A model generated the notes under the pieces. That model was not told where the DNA came from. It was given only the letters and a program-made list of their open reading frames with translations, and did no database searches. Made by a program: the position numbers and the translations under genes. Below, piece by piece: positions 1 through 8,793 of a stretch of 64,000 nucleotides of DNA. The stretch comes from Bog-756 sp963699085 (GTDB lineage: Bacteria; Actinomycetota; Acidimicrobiia; Acidimicrobiales; RAAP-2): the NCBI GenBank assembly GCA_963699085.1, contig CAVOTH010000004.1:1984001-2048000 (forward strand), in the 5' to 3' direction. The stretch's first letter is position 1. Each line of letters starts with the position of its first letter.

Positions 1-2
1 GC

Positions 3-579
3 GCTCACGGGACCGACGGACGGTCGATCCCTCTGAGGTCGGAAGCTCGCCCGAAGCCCGGGCCGAGCCCGAGCCATCCGACGCGCCCGCAGCGGGCGGC
101 CGAGCGGATCGAGCGGCGACTGCGCCTGCGGGTCACCGCTGGAGACGTGGACAGTACGGCCCAGCACCTCTGGTCGCGCAGTCTGGACGCCGAGCGCGAG
201 CGGCGGGTATCCGACCGGCATTCGCTGACGGGTGGATCGCTGCCGACCATTCGGGGCCACGTGACACGGGACCTCGATCGTGAACTCGCCCACGAGATGG
301 AGATGCGATCGGAACGCCTTCCGGTGGCCGGAGAAAATGCCACCTCGCTGTCAGCCGATGAAGCGGCCTGGGAGGCCACGCGTCTGCAACATCATCCTCG
401 CCAACAAGGGGTACAGCGACAGCGACGTCACCCGGTGGTGGAATTTCACCCGGCACCGCGAACTCGACGACCAGACGATCGCCGAGGCATGGCACGATGG
501 CCGGTACACGGCCGTGAGCCGTCTCATCCAGTCGCTCCCCGACAAGCGTGACATCGACGGCGGCCGCACCAGCGACTGA
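3..579 (+). CDS. Hypothetical protein, 5'-truncated by window edge, interrupted frame
   Basis: No family is recognised. The frame open from base 3 reads as normal charged protein (AERIERRLRLRV, then SLPTIRGHVTRDLDRELAHE) until about base 380. From there coding character moves to the +1 frame (NKGYSDSDVTRWWNF, then AEAWHDGRYTAVSRL), which ends with TGA at 577-579. The switch equals one extra base somewhere between about 340 and 400. Nothing suggests a start codon inside the window, so the gene probably begins upstream. The second half has a WW pair and looks alpha-helical. Function unknown. It could be a real pseudogene, but the same kind of one-base break recurs across the window. Confidence 0.4.
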
Positions 580-644
580 ACCACGGGACTGATCCGGCGC
601 ACCGTCCGGTCGAACAGGACGGTTACGGCACGATCGACATGGCC

Positions 645-1479
645 TCAGGCCAGGGGGGGAATCGGCGCCGGGGGCACGCCGATGGGCGCCGGCCCGAAGG
701 ACCCCGGGCTTCCGGGGTCGTTGCTCCAGATGCTCAACCCTGGCGTGAGGAGATTGCTGTGGCGCGATGCCACGACGATCGCCACCACAGCCAGGTAGGC
801 CGTCTCGATCAGAATTCGCACAGTCCACCCGCGGCCGCCGAAAGAGCCGAATGTGCCTGGCGCCACCAGTGCGAACACCAGGTAGACCGAGATCACGGCG
901 GTGAAGAGGAGCGAGAGGACCGATACGAACGTGACCACGGACACGTAGCTCTGTCCGACCCGCCTCGATGGACCCGACGGCGTGGAGTCGGCTCGGGCCA
1001 GTACAAGCCCTCGTCGAACGTGCACGGCCAGGAGGATGGCGCTGACCACCGTCAGGAGGACGCTGAACAGCAGAAGGCGGGTGAGCGAGTGGGCAACCGA
1101 GGTCGAGTGGTGTGCGGTGAACCCGAGCACCGTTGCCACGACGACGGCTGACCCGAGGATCGTCGTGGTGATGGTGATGAAGGACACCACGAAGAAGTAG
1201 ACGGACTGGGGACGGCGTCCGGTGGGATCAGGATCCGCACGGTTGGCGACCACGGCGATGATGACGAGGCCGACAATGCTGATCATGACCATGATCGCCA
1301 ACACCTCGACCAGCGCGCCTGCGATCGAGGAGATGCTCAACCCGGAGTTGGTGAATGCCGAGCTACCGACGCCAAGACTCGGGGTCGGGGTGTACGTGCC
1401 ACTCGACGGGAACGTGGTTCCCCCGCCGCCTGTCGTAAATCCGGGGATCGTTGAAGGAACCGTTCAGAACACCGCTCAT
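645..1479 (-). CDS. Small multi-pass membrane protein, interrupted near its N-terminus
   Basis: Integral membrane protein of unknown function with about five hydrophobic segments (for example LAIMVMISIVGLVIIAVV and the helix around TAVISVYLVFALVAP) and a Pro/Gly-rich cytosolic tail. The long open frame only allows a TTG start at 1340, but the preceding transporter ends in an ATGA overlap at 1479-1476 with a GGAGG upstream, so 1479 is the likely start. From there MSGVLNGSFNDP is read, and the frame jumps at the GGGG run (plus strand 1443-1446) into GFTTGGGGTTFPSSG, which joins the long frame. One surplus base explains this. The coupling implies co-expression with the DHA2 transporter. Function is unknown. 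Confidence 0.5.
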
Positions 1480-3062
1480 CGCCCACCGCCTCCGCATTGT
1501 CGAACTGCTGACAGGGCGACGCTAACCGAGCCGCTTTCGCCGTTGAGGTATGCCTGGCACGGACGCCAAGGCCAACGCGCACCGGAGCACAGGAGGATCA
1601 GACGGTGCGATGCTTCCTCGACGACCAGGTCATCGACGGACTCGGTGGCCACCTGGACGGATCCCGGTGGGCCGAGGAGGAGGCAGACCGCCCCCGACAA
1701 GGCGGCCATGATCGCCGCGAACCACCACAGGTGATGGAAGTTGACGAGCGCATCGGCAGCGCTGCCCGGAGTCCCGAGGATCACCACCAGTATCGCCACG
1801 CCGAGTGCACCACCGACCTGTCTGGCCGTCTGGTTGACCGCACTGCCGACAGCGAACCGCTTCGGGTGCAGACTCGAGACCGCCGCGGCACTGAGCACCG
1901 GGAAGGTCAGCCCGATGCCCAGACCGACCACCAGCGTGCCCGGAAGCCAGATGGCCAGATAGCGGGGCTGCAGCCCGACGTGGGTCGCGTACCAGACAAG
2001 TCCGCTGGTGAAGACCACGAACCCGGTGATCAGGACGCGACGGAACCCGAAGCGACCGGCCATCTTCCCCGCCGGGCCGGCCACGACCGCCACCACCAGC
2101 GGACCGGGTGTGACGGCCAGTCCGGCCCGCAGAATCGTGTAGTGCCACACCGAGGTCAGAAAGAGGATGTTTCCGAGGAGCATGGCGAAGAAACCCATGG
2201 AGTAGAGCAGCGCCGACGTATTGGCCACGCTGAACGAGCGCGACCGGAACAACGTGAGGTCGAGTACCGGCTGGATGTGACGGGACGACCGGTGCACGAA
2301 CACTCCACCGACGACGAGGAATGCCACGAATCCGCCGATGATCCACGGGCTCGACCAACCCCAGCTCGGACCCTCGGAGATGGCCAGGACCAGTGAGGCG
2401 AGGCTGACGGTGAGCAGGACCACCCCGGGGTAGTCGGGCGAGGACGCCGAGGGATCTCCCCGCAGTGACGGAAGGACACTGCGTCCCACCAGCCAGGCAG
2501 CCAAGCCGATCGGAAGGTTGACGAAGAAGGCGGCGCGCCACCCGAACGCCGTGATCAATATCGCACCCAACGACGGGCCCGTGGCCACGGCAAGGGCGCC
2601 GATCCCACCCCACAGCGCCACCATCTGGGTGCGCCTCTCGGATGGATAGGCCGCCAGTAGAAGCCCCAGGGACGAGGGAAGGAGGGCGGCGGCGCCGACC
2701 CCTTGAACCAGCCGGCCGGCCACCAGGAACGGCACCGAGGGCGCCAGGCCGGCCAAGCCGGAGCCCAGGCAGAATATAGCCAGCCCGGCGAAGAACACCC
2801 TTCTGCTGCCCAGGCGGTCGGCGGTTCGCCCTGCCACCACCAGCAACGACCCGAACACGATGGAGTAGCCGGTGATGACCCAGGCCAGGGAGGCCTGGGA
2901 GTCTCCGCGGAACGAACGTTCGAGCGCGGGGAAGGCCACGTTCACGATCGACAGGTCGAGGGACGCCATGAATGCCCCGAGGGCGGTGACGACGAAGACC
3001 ACGGTGAGGTGACGCCCGACCCGCGTCCCGGTCGAGCCTGCGGCACTAGTGAGTTCACTCAT
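1476..3062 (-). CDS. DHA2-family MFS drug/proton antiporter (14 TM)
   Basis: Major facilitator of the DHA2 (EmrB/QacA) type in the inner membrane, expected to export hydrophobic or cationic drugs using the proton gradient. The first helix carries the family signature around D-x-S-I-V-N-V-A (MASLDLSIVNVAFPAL). The loop 2-3 motif is GRTADRLGSRR, and motif C-like Gly/Pro repeats follow (VATGPSLGAILITAFGWRAAFFVN). About 528 residues and 14 predicted helices are normal for the family. The start is taken at ATG 3062 (MSELTSAAGS); an upstream in-frame GTG at 3098 would lie inside the operator. Divergent from the HxlR regulator, its probable controller. The stop overlaps the next gene by ATGA. Confidence 0.9.
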   Translation of the reverse strand: MSELTSAAGSTGTRVGRHLTVVFVVTALGAFMASLDLSIVNVAFPALERSFRGDSQASLAWVITGYSIVFGSLLVVAGRTADRLGSRRVFFAGLAIFCLGSGLAGLAPSVPFLVAGRLVQGVGAAALLPSSLGLLLAAYPSERRTQMVALWGGIGALAVATGPSLGAILITAFGWRAAFFVNLPIGLAAWLVGRSVLPSLRGDPSASSPDYPGVVLLTVSLASLVLAISEGPSWGWSSPWIIGGFVAFLVVGGVFVHRSSRHIQPVLDLTLFRSRSFSVANTSALLYSMGFFAMLLGNILFLTSVWHYTILRAGLAVTPGPLVVAVVAGPAGKMAGRFGFRRVLITGFVVFTSGLVWYATHVGLQPRYLAIWLPGTLVVGLGIGLTFPVLSAAAVSSLHPKRFAVGSAVNQTARQVGGALGVAILVVILGTPGSAADALVNFHHLWWFAAIMAALSGAVCLLLGPPGSVQVATESVDDLVVEEASHRLILLCSGARWPWRPCQAYLNGESGSVSVALSAVRQCGGGGR

Positions 3063-3080
3063 ACAACGCACTCTAACTGA

Positions 3081-3109
3081 TTGCGTATTATCATGCAACC
3101 CTCTACACT
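3081..3109 (+). promoter_or_regulatory. Promoter and operator of the HxlR gene
   Basis: TTGCGT at 3081-3086, a 17-base spacer and TACACT at 3104-3109 form a near-ideal sigma-70-type promoter. The start codon at 3116 is 6 bases after the -10, so the transcript should be leaderless. An imperfect dyad (TTGC and GCAA arms, 3081-3098) covers the -35 and the spacer and is a good candidate site for autoregulation by HxlR and for control of the divergent exporter. Confidence 0.6.
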
Positions 3110-3115
3110 GGGCTC

Positions 3116-3601
3116 ATGCAACGGAAGAGTTTCGCCGGCATGGACTGCTCGGTAGCCCAGTGCCTCGAGGTGGTCGGCGAGTGGTGGAGCATGCTCATAC
3201 TCCGGGATGTTTTCCTCGGTGTGACCCGTTTCGAGGAGTTCCAACGCCGGTTGGGGATCTCGCGCAACATCCTCCAACAGCGCCTGTCCAAACTGGTCGC
3301 ATCAGGAATTCTGGTGCGCGTCCCGTACTCGGAGCATCCGCCCCGCTTCGACTACCGCCTCACCGACAAGGGCAGGGACCTCTGGCCGGTCATCACGGCC
3401 ATGAGACAGTGGGGTGATGTCTACGCCGCTCCTTCGGGCCCGCCCATCGAGGTGACGCATACCGCGTGCGGATCGACAGCCCCGGCCATCCTGGTCTGCG
3501 GTTCCTGTGGTGAGGCGCTCGGTCCGAGGGACGTCCACGCCCACGCGGTGCCGGGTCGGTCGGACGCGCTCCTACCCGATCGGGCGGGCGTCGCCCAATA
3601 G
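3116..3601 (+). CDS. HxlR/DUF24-family winged-helix regulator
   Basis: Cytosolic DNA-binding regulator. The N-terminal half is a typical HxlR domain: Cys10-containing N-terminus (MDCSVAQCLEVVGEWWSMLILRD), the FEEFQRRLGISRNILQQRL recognition helix, then the wing (RVPYSEHPPRFDYRLTDKG). HxlR proteins often sense electrophiles or oxidants through the N-terminal Cys. The C-terminal 45 residues add a small CxxC element (LVCGSCGEAL) with further Cys/His residues, a likely zinc knuckle. The 161-residue length suits the extended subgroup. It faces the DHA2 exporter across a 54-base gap holding one operator, so regulation of that exporter is the simplest inference. Confidence 0.9.
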   Translation: MQRKSFAGMDCSVAQCLEVVGEWWSMLILRDVFLGVTRFEEFQRRLGISRNILQQRLSKLVASGILVRVPYSEHPPRFDYRLTDKGRDLWPVITAMRQWGDVYAAPSGPPIEVTHTACGSTAPAILVCGSCGEALGPRDVHAHAVPGRSDALLPDRAGVAQ

Positions 3602-3646
3602 AGGGTCCGGAAGGACCTCGCCGCCGAGGAGCCGTGGAGCTGACTC

Positions 3647-5125
3647 TTAGGTGGGGAAGGTGACCTGAGCCGCTTGGGCGAGCATGGCCGGGCGATCGGC
3701 GGGGAGAATGTACCCGCCGGCTATGGCCCGATCGAGGTCGGTGGTGTATGCGGCGACGTACCCGGACGGCGATCCGTAGAGGGCCGACAGCGTTTGTGCG
3801 CTGAACGGCTGAGTCGACCCGAAGAGTCCACAGAGTGTGCTGCTGCCCTGGGGAGGGGCACCGCTCAACGTCGAGATCGGGACATCGACCGCCGGCGTCC
3901 GAATCCCGCCCAGCACATTGCCGTGATCATCGAGGCTCAGTTGCACCGGGTGGGTGGAGGTCAGTACGAACGGCGCTGGGGACGGCGGTGGAGTGCCGTG
4001 GTCAACCCATCGTTGGAAGGCGACGAAGGCGGCCTGGGCCACCTCGTGCTGGGGTCCGCTGTTGACCGGGGTCGTGCAGCCGAGCAACGATGCGGCCGAA
4101 CCGACTTCGAAGGCATCGGCGTGTGATGTTCCGGCCATCTCCCATGTCCGGATGCGGGCGGTGTCGGGCTGGCTCGCCCCGGCATATTGGAGTTGGATGA
4201 GGTCGGTCTGGGTCTCGAGCATGAAGACGGGGACGTGGAGGTCGGTGCGGATCCGGACGGCGTCGCCGCTGATCGCCGCGGTAACGTTCTTGCCATCGAG
4301 CGGGACTGCACTACCGCCACGGGAGTGGATGAAGATGCCTTGATAGGCATCGTCGACGGGCTGGAGGACATCGGCGTAGGTGGTCAGGTAGAAAGCCGAC
4401 TGGGACTCGCCGACCGCCACCACGTGCGAGGGCCGCAAACCACCGAGAACCGACGGTGCCGGGGCCCGAAGGGCCCGACCGATCTGGGCGAACATGTCAA
4501 GGGAGTAACGGTCGCCCGGATGGCGGAGCGTCCCGTAACGGGCCGGATCGGTGCCCCGTAGCCCGGGAGTCGTTCCTGAACCGAGGAGCGCCTTGCCGCC
4601 GTTGACGGCCAGTGCCTGGGCGGACACGCCGACGTAGGCCGCGCCCGAATCCATGAGGGCGGGGTTCAGATAGTCCCAGTCCGGCGCGCTCTCCCCGGCT
4701 GACACGTTCATCCACTCGACGACGACGGTGCCGTTGAACATCGCCGGGTTGCCCGGTCGGCGTACGAGGATTCGGGTCCTATAAGGCGCCGAGTCGTCGA
4801 CGGCAAATGTCCACTTCCCATCGGACGGTGTGGACGTGCTGGTGAAGTCGTACGCAGTGCCCGAGGCGAAGTACTCCTGCTCGACGTAGCCATGGGCCGC
4901 CAGCCCGGTGGGATTGGCAGAGACAGGTTCGATGGTCTTCCCGCTGTCCGGGGGTGTGGTGAAGGTTGCCGGCGCCTCCCACCGGGTGGATTGCGTCGGT
5001 GACCGGCCGGCGGATGAGGTGGCGGTGGCATTCGTCGCGCTGCTTCCGCAGGCGGCAAGAATCCCGGCCACCACCAGGAGGGTGGCGCTCCTCCGGCACA
5101 TACTCCACGCGTGTCGGTGATCCAT
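3647..5125 (-). CDS. Secreted lipoprotein with alpha/beta-hydrolase-like domain
   Basis: Exported lipoprotein: basic N-terminus, hydrophobic stretch and lipobox LAAC at about residue 26, followed by a Ser/Thr-rich linker. The rest resembles the large alpha/beta hydrolase domain family found as about 480-residue exported proteins in actinobacteria. A nucleophile-elbow-like motif G-E-S-Q-S (VVAVGESQSAFYLT) is visible near residue 245. Asp and His partners cannot be placed by eye with certainty. Substrate unknown; an ester is possible. It stands alone, divergent from a drug exporter with a palindrome between them. Confidence 0.75.
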   Translation of the reverse strand: MDHRHAWSMCRRSATLLVVAGILAACGSSATNATATSSAGRSPTQSTRWEAPATFTTPPDSGKTIEPVSANPTGLAAHGYVEQEYFASGTAYDFTSTSTPSDGKWTFAVDDSAPYRTRILVRRPGNPAMFNGTVVVEWMNVSAGESAPDWDYLNPALMDSGAAYVGVSAQALAVNGGKALLGSGTTPGLRGTDPARYGTLRHPGDRYSLDMFAQIGRALRAPAPSVLGGLRPSHVVAVGESQSAFYLTTYADVLQPVDDAYQGIFIHSRGGSAVPLDGKNVTAAISGDAVRIRTDLHVPVFMLETQTDLIQLQYAGASQPDTARIRTWEMAGTSHADAFEVGSAASLLGCTTPVNSGPQHEVAQAAFVAFQRWVDHGTPPPSPAPFVLTSTHPVQLSLDDHGNVLGGIRTPAVDVPISTLSGAPPQGSSTLCGLFGSTQPFSAQTLSALYGSPSGYVAAYTTDLDRAIAGGYILPADRPAMLAQAAQVTFPT

Positions 5126-5154
5126 AGGGTGTCACTGTCCTCCCCCGGGGCACC

Positions 5155-5174
5155 ACCAGGTCTCCTGACCTGGT
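5155..5174. promoter_or_regulatory. 20-bp perfect palindrome in divergent intergenic region
   Basis: ACCAGGTC - TCCT - GACCTGGT, eight perfect pairs around a 4-base centre, lies between the divergent lipoprotein (start 5125) and exporter (start 5304). It is a candidate repressor operator or a 5'-UTR hairpin of the hydrolase gene. No regulator gene is adjacent, although the exporter itself ends in a winged-helix domain. Confidence 0.4.
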
Positions 5175-5303
5175 CCGGGCCCACGGGCAGGGTAGCCCCA
5201 TCGACGCCGCCGGCGGATTCACGTCGCCTTCGCCAGATTGGTGGGCTCCGACCCCGTTGGACCGCCTAAGTTCAACCAGGAGTCGAGGAAAGCGGTCGGG
5301 ACA

Positions 5304-7331
5304 ATGACAGATACCGCCACAGACGTGCTGCAGGAGCCGGTAGAGACTCTGCCGCATCGCCAGGTCATGGTGATCATCGGCGCGCTCATGTTGGGCATGT
5401 TCCTTGCCGCTCTCGACCAGACGGTGGTGTCGACGGCCCTGCCCACGATCGTGGGCGATCTCCACGGGGCCTCGCACCTCAGTTGGGTCGTCACCGCCTA
5501 CCTCTTGGCGTCGACCGTGTCGACACCCCTTTGGGGGAAGCTCGGTGACCTCTACGGCCGGAAGATCTTCTTCCAGGCGGCGATCGTCATCTTCCTGGTC
5601 GGCTCCGCTCTCGCCGGGCTGAGCTCGTCCATGATCGAGCTCATCGCCTTCCGGGCCATCCAGGGGCTCGGCGGCGGCGGTCTCATGATCGGGGCGATGA
5701 CCATCGTCGGCGATGTGGTCTCACCCCGCGAGCGGGGCCGCTACATGGGCTTCTTCATGGCCATGTTCGGCGTGACCTCGGTGATCGGCCCGCTCATCGG
5801 CGGGTTCTTCGTCGACTACCTGTCGTGGCGGTGGATCTTCTACATCAACATCCCGATCGGAGCCGTCGCCCTCGTCGTGACATCGGTGGCGCTCCCGGCG
5901 GCGTCGACCCGTGTGCACCACGTCATCGACTACCTCGGGACGGCGCTCATCGCCCTGTCCGCTACTGCGCTCGTCCTGTTCACCAGCCTGGGCGGATCGT
6001 CGTATCCGTGGAACTCCCCCTTCATCATCGGCCTGGCCGTCGGCGGGGTGGCGTTCGCCGTCCTGTTCCTGCTGGCCGAGCGACGGGCGGTCGAACCGAT
6101 CATCCCACTGCCGCTGTTCCTCAACCGGGTCTTCAGCGCCGCCAGCGCCATCGGCTTCGTCGTCGGCTTCGCCATGTTCGGTGCGTTGACCTTCCTGCCC
6201 CTGTTCTTCCAGGATGTCCGCGGGGTGAGCGCCATCCAGTCCGGCCTGAGGCTCTTCCCGTTGATGGGTGGCCTCCTGGTGGCGTCGATCGGCTCGGGAC
6301 TGCTGGTCAGCCGGTGGGGGCGCTACAAGGTATTCCCGGTCGTCGGCACCGCGCTCATGACGGTCGGCCTCTATCTGATGTCGCTGATCGGCGTGCACAC
6401 CGGCGCCTGGGCGGCGGCGGCGTACATGGCCATCTTCGGCTTCGGGCTGGGATTGATCCTCCAGGTTCTGACCGTGGCCGTCCAGAACGCCGTCCCCTAC
6501 GAGGAGCTCGGGACCGCGACCTCGGGGATCACATTCTTCCGGTCCATCGGCGGATCCTTCGGGACCGCGGTGTTCGGCGCCATCTTCGCCAACCTCCTGT
6601 TGTCGAATGTATTGCGGGCGCTCCACCTCCACGGTGCCCCGCCCGGACTCAGCCTCAGCGCCGACAACCCCGACGCCATCCACCATCTGCCCGCTGCCAT
6701 TCAGGCCGGGGTGATCAACGGCATCGCCCACACGGTCCAGACCATGTTCCTGATCGGCGTGCCGATCGCCTTCGTGGCATTCATCCTCAGCTGGACCCTC
6801 CCCGAGGTCCCCCTCCGCAGAGCCATCCGGGACTCGGAGCCGGCCGAGAACCTCGGGCTGCGCACGCCCCGCAATTCGCTTGACGAGGTCCAGCGACTAC
6901 TGGAGCGTGCTGTCAACCGCGAAAACCGGCGGGAGCTGTACGAGATGCTCGCCGGGCGGGCGGGTCTCGACCTGCAACCGCGGGCGTGCTGGCTCCTCTA
7001 CCGGGTCGCCGACCGACCGGACGCCACCGTCGAGGAGGTCGGTGCCCAGTTGCTGGTGGACCCCGAACGACTGCGCGAGGGTGTCGACGAACTGGAGGCG
7101 GCAGGCATGATCGCCTGCGTCGAGCATCCTGCAGGCCGACACCTGGAGATCACCGTCGCCGGGGACGATGCCATCGCCAGGCTCACCACGGCGCGACGGG
7201 ACTCGCTCAGTGAGCTGCTCGAGGGTTGGGATCCCGGTGAACACCCCGAAGTGGTGGCAATGATCCACGAGCTGGCTCGAGCCCTGATGGCCGACGACGA
7301 CAGACTGCTGGCCGATGCTCACGCCACCTGA
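5304..7331 (+). CDS. DHA2-family MFS exporter with C-terminal winged-helix extension
   Basis: Inner-membrane multidrug exporter. Residues 1-510 form a 14-helix DHA2 transporter: first-helix signature LAALDQTVVSTALPTIVGDL, loop motif GKLGDLYGRK, and motif C region with G-x-x-x-G-P-x-x-G-G (VIGPLIGGFF). Residues from about 545 to the end are soluble and look like a MarR-type winged helix (ACWLLYRVADRPDATVEEVG, then LREGVDELEAAGMIAC and a wing GRHLEITVAGDDAI). This architecture occurs in actinobacterial MDR transporters. The ATG at 5304 is preferred over an upstream in-frame GTG at 5238 because the latter adds a non-conserved tail and the family starts close to the first helix; GAGGAAAG lies upstream. 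Confidence 0.88.
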   Translation: MTDTATDVLQEPVETLPHRQVMVIIGALMLGMFLAALDQTVVSTALPTIVGDLHGASHLSWVVTAYLLASTVSTPLWGKLGDLYGRKIFFQAAIVIFLVGSALAGLSSSMIELIAFRAIQGLGGGGLMIGAMTIVGDVVSPRERGRYMGFFMAMFGVTSVIGPLIGGFFVDYLSWRWIFYINIPIGAVALVVTSVALPAASTRVHHVIDYLGTALIALSATALVLFTSLGGSSYPWNSPFIIGLAVGGVAFAVLFLLAERRAVEPIIPLPLFLNRVFSAASAIGFVVGFAMFGALTFLPLFFQDVRGVSAIQSGLRLFPLMGGLLVASIGSGLLVSRWGRYKVFPVVGTALMTVGLYLMSLIGVHTGAWAAAAYMAIFGFGLGLILQVLTVAVQNAVPYEELGTATSGITFFRSIGGSFGTAVFGAIFANLLLSNVLRALHLHGAPPGLSLSADNPDAIHHLPAAIQAGVINGIAHTVQTMFLIGVPIAFVAFILSWTLPEVPLRRAIRDSEPAENLGLRTPRNSLDEVQRLLERAVNRENRRELYEMLAGRAGLDLQPRACWLLYRVADRPDATVEEVGAQLLVDPERLREGVDELEAAGMIACVEHPAGRHLEITVAGDDAIARLTTARRDSLSELLEGWDPGEHPEVVAMIHELARALMADDDRLLADAHAT

Positions 7332-7357
7332 ACCGGCGAGACGGGTCCGGTAGCGGC

Positions 7358-8011
7358 TCAGCCGGCCGAGAACGTGCCGGACCAGGTGGAACCACCGATC
7401 GGTGGCTTGGCCGGGTTGCAGGAAGTCGCACCGGTGGTCACGTTGTTGAGCAGGGCCTTGGAGAAGTAGGTGCCGGCGGCGGTCGGGACCTGCGTGGCGT
7501 TTCCGGCAGCGACGGCGGTAGCTCCGTAGGGACCAGCGGTGTCGACGACAGCGGCCAGATTGTCCACGGCATACCAACAGGTATTCGAGTTCTTCGAATA
7601 GGAGACGACAACGACTCCGTTGCCGTCAGCCGCTACGTAGAAGTCGACAGGTCCCTGGGAGTTCACGGTGATGGGAGCGGCCGTCGTCGACTGGTTCCAG
7701 GTCAGCGAGGGCTCATCCGTCGACATCACCGCCTTGGTGATACTCGAGTAGCTCTGGCTGTTCTGAATGGCCTGCGCCTTCAGGGCGAGGAGCGCGGGAT
7801 TGAGGTTGGACTGGGTGGCCCGGTCATTGGCCCCGCCCGTCGTACCCAGGAATGTCGGGATGGCAATGGCCAGCAGGATGGCCAGAATCAGCAGGACGAC
7901 CATTAACTCGACAAGCGTGAAGCCGGCATCGCAGCAGTCAGACGGGTCTGTCGCAGTTGGGCGGCGGAAATTCCCCCATCTTTCCGAGAAGTGCCTTCTC
8001 GGGGTGGGCAT
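7358..8011 (-). CDS. Type IV prepilin-like protein
   Basis: Pilin or pseudopilin. The class III signal is clear: G followed by FTLVELMVVLLILAILL with Glu at +5, the prepilin peptidase site, then a hydrophobic helix. The mature part (about 185 residues) has a globular head with a few Cys near the C-terminus (TSCNPAKPP) that may close a D-loop. The leader of about 30 residues is long for this family. ATG 8011 is chosen; an in-frame GTG at 8041 is possible. No in-frame start lies closer to the cleavage site. No assembly ATPase or platform gene is nearby, so this is an orphan pilin. It is divergent from the BlaI-type gene. Confidence 0.85.
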   Translation of the reverse strand: MPTPRRHFSERWGNFRRPTATDPSDCCDAGFTLVELMVVLLILAILLAIAIPTFLGTTGGANDRATQSNLNPALLALKAQAIQNSQSYSSITKAVMSTDEPSLTWNQSTTAAPITVNSQGPVDFYVAADGNGVVVVSYSKNSNTCWYAVDNLAAVVDTAGPYGATAVAAGNATQVPTAAGTYFSKALLNNVTTGATSCNPAKPPIGGSTWSGTFSAG

Positions 8012-8142
8012 GCTGCTTGCATCGGCAGGTTCCCCCTCCACCTGTATGTGAGTTTCCCGTCACTCTCCCCCACGTCTTTCGGAGGCGCTGACGGCTCGAC
8101 CCGGCAGCACGATCGGCCAATGGTGCGGTGAAGGGCGAGTAG

Positions 8143-8148
8143 TACGAT
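8143..8148 (+). promoter_or_regulatory. Candidate -10 element for the BlaI-type gene
   Basis: TACGAT, the same hexamer that precedes several other genes here, lies 27 bases before the GTG at 8176. The leader carries GAGAGG as a ribosome-binding site, so this transcript is probably leadered. Confidence 0.35.
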
Positions 8149-8175
8149 TGTGGCCGAATTGAAGAGAGGCCTCCC

Positions 8176-8622
8176 GTGACCAAGTCCACCCGGTGCGAAA
8201 ACGCCATGTGCTCGTGCGATCCCTGCACGTGTGATGACTGTGCGTGCGGTGGCGCCAGTCTGGGTGACCTCGAACGGCGTGTGATGGGCATCCTGTGGGC
8301 AGAGCCCCAACGCGAGTTCACCGGGCGCGATGTGGCCAACGAGCTCCCCCGGAACGCCTATACGACAGTCGCCACCGTCCTCGACCGACTTGTCCACAAG
8401 GAACTGGTGCGGCGCCGGATGGATGGAGGGAAGATCCACTTTTCCGCCGTCGGGTCACCGGGTGCCCATGCGGCAATACTGATGCGCCAGGCCATGGCCG
8501 AGGGCCCGGACCCCGATGCCGCATTGACGTCCTTCGCCCGGACACTCTCCCCCTCGGAGCTTGCCACCCTGCGCCAAGTGCTCGATGGTCCCAGATTCGA
8601 GTCGGCCGACTCCACTCATTAG
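8176..8622 (+). CDS. BlaI/MecI/CopY-type repressor with Cys-rich N-terminal metal-binding-like tail
   Basis: Winged-helix repressor: residues 28-95 match the BlaI/MecI family (GDLERRVMGILWAEPQREFT, then a recognition helix around YTTVATVLDRLVHKELVRRR and wing GGKIHFSAV), followed by a short dimerisation tail. The family normally controls beta-lactamase or copper genes. Unusual is the 27-residue N-terminus with eight Cys in C-x4-C-x-C-x2-C-x-C-x2-C-x-C spacing (CSCDPCTCDDCACGG after CENAM), like a miniature metallothionein. Metal sensing is therefore an inference. Start is GTG 8176 with GAGAGG upstream. No target gene such as a BlaR sensor protease or copper ATPase is adjacent. Confidence 0.85.
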   Translation: MTKSTRCENAMCSCDPCTCDDCACGGASLGDLERRVMGILWAEPQREFTGRDVANELPRNAYTTVATVLDRLVHKELVRRRMDGGKIHFSAVGSPGAHAAILMRQAMAEGPDPDAALTSFARTLSPSELATLRQVLDGPRFESADSTH

Positions 8623-8793
8623 GTCCTGTCGAACGGATCGGTCCGCACTCAGACCATCAGCAGGACCAATTCCAGGGGTAGACCGATCTCGCCACCGAGA
8701 TGCAGTCCTGACGGCGTCCCTGACATCGACATCGAATCGGAACCTCTGGTCGGAGCTGATCTTCGGCGCACCGATGGTGGAATCGCCGGGCAG

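Noticed and set aside
3604..3617. Small hairpin GGTCC-GGAA-GGACC between convergent genes
   Set aside because: Only five pairs and no T-run; too weak to list as a terminator.
7938..8060. c-di-GMP riboswitch upstream of the pilin
   Set aside because: The conserved core sequences of class I and II are absent; only generic hairpins are present and most lie in the coding region.
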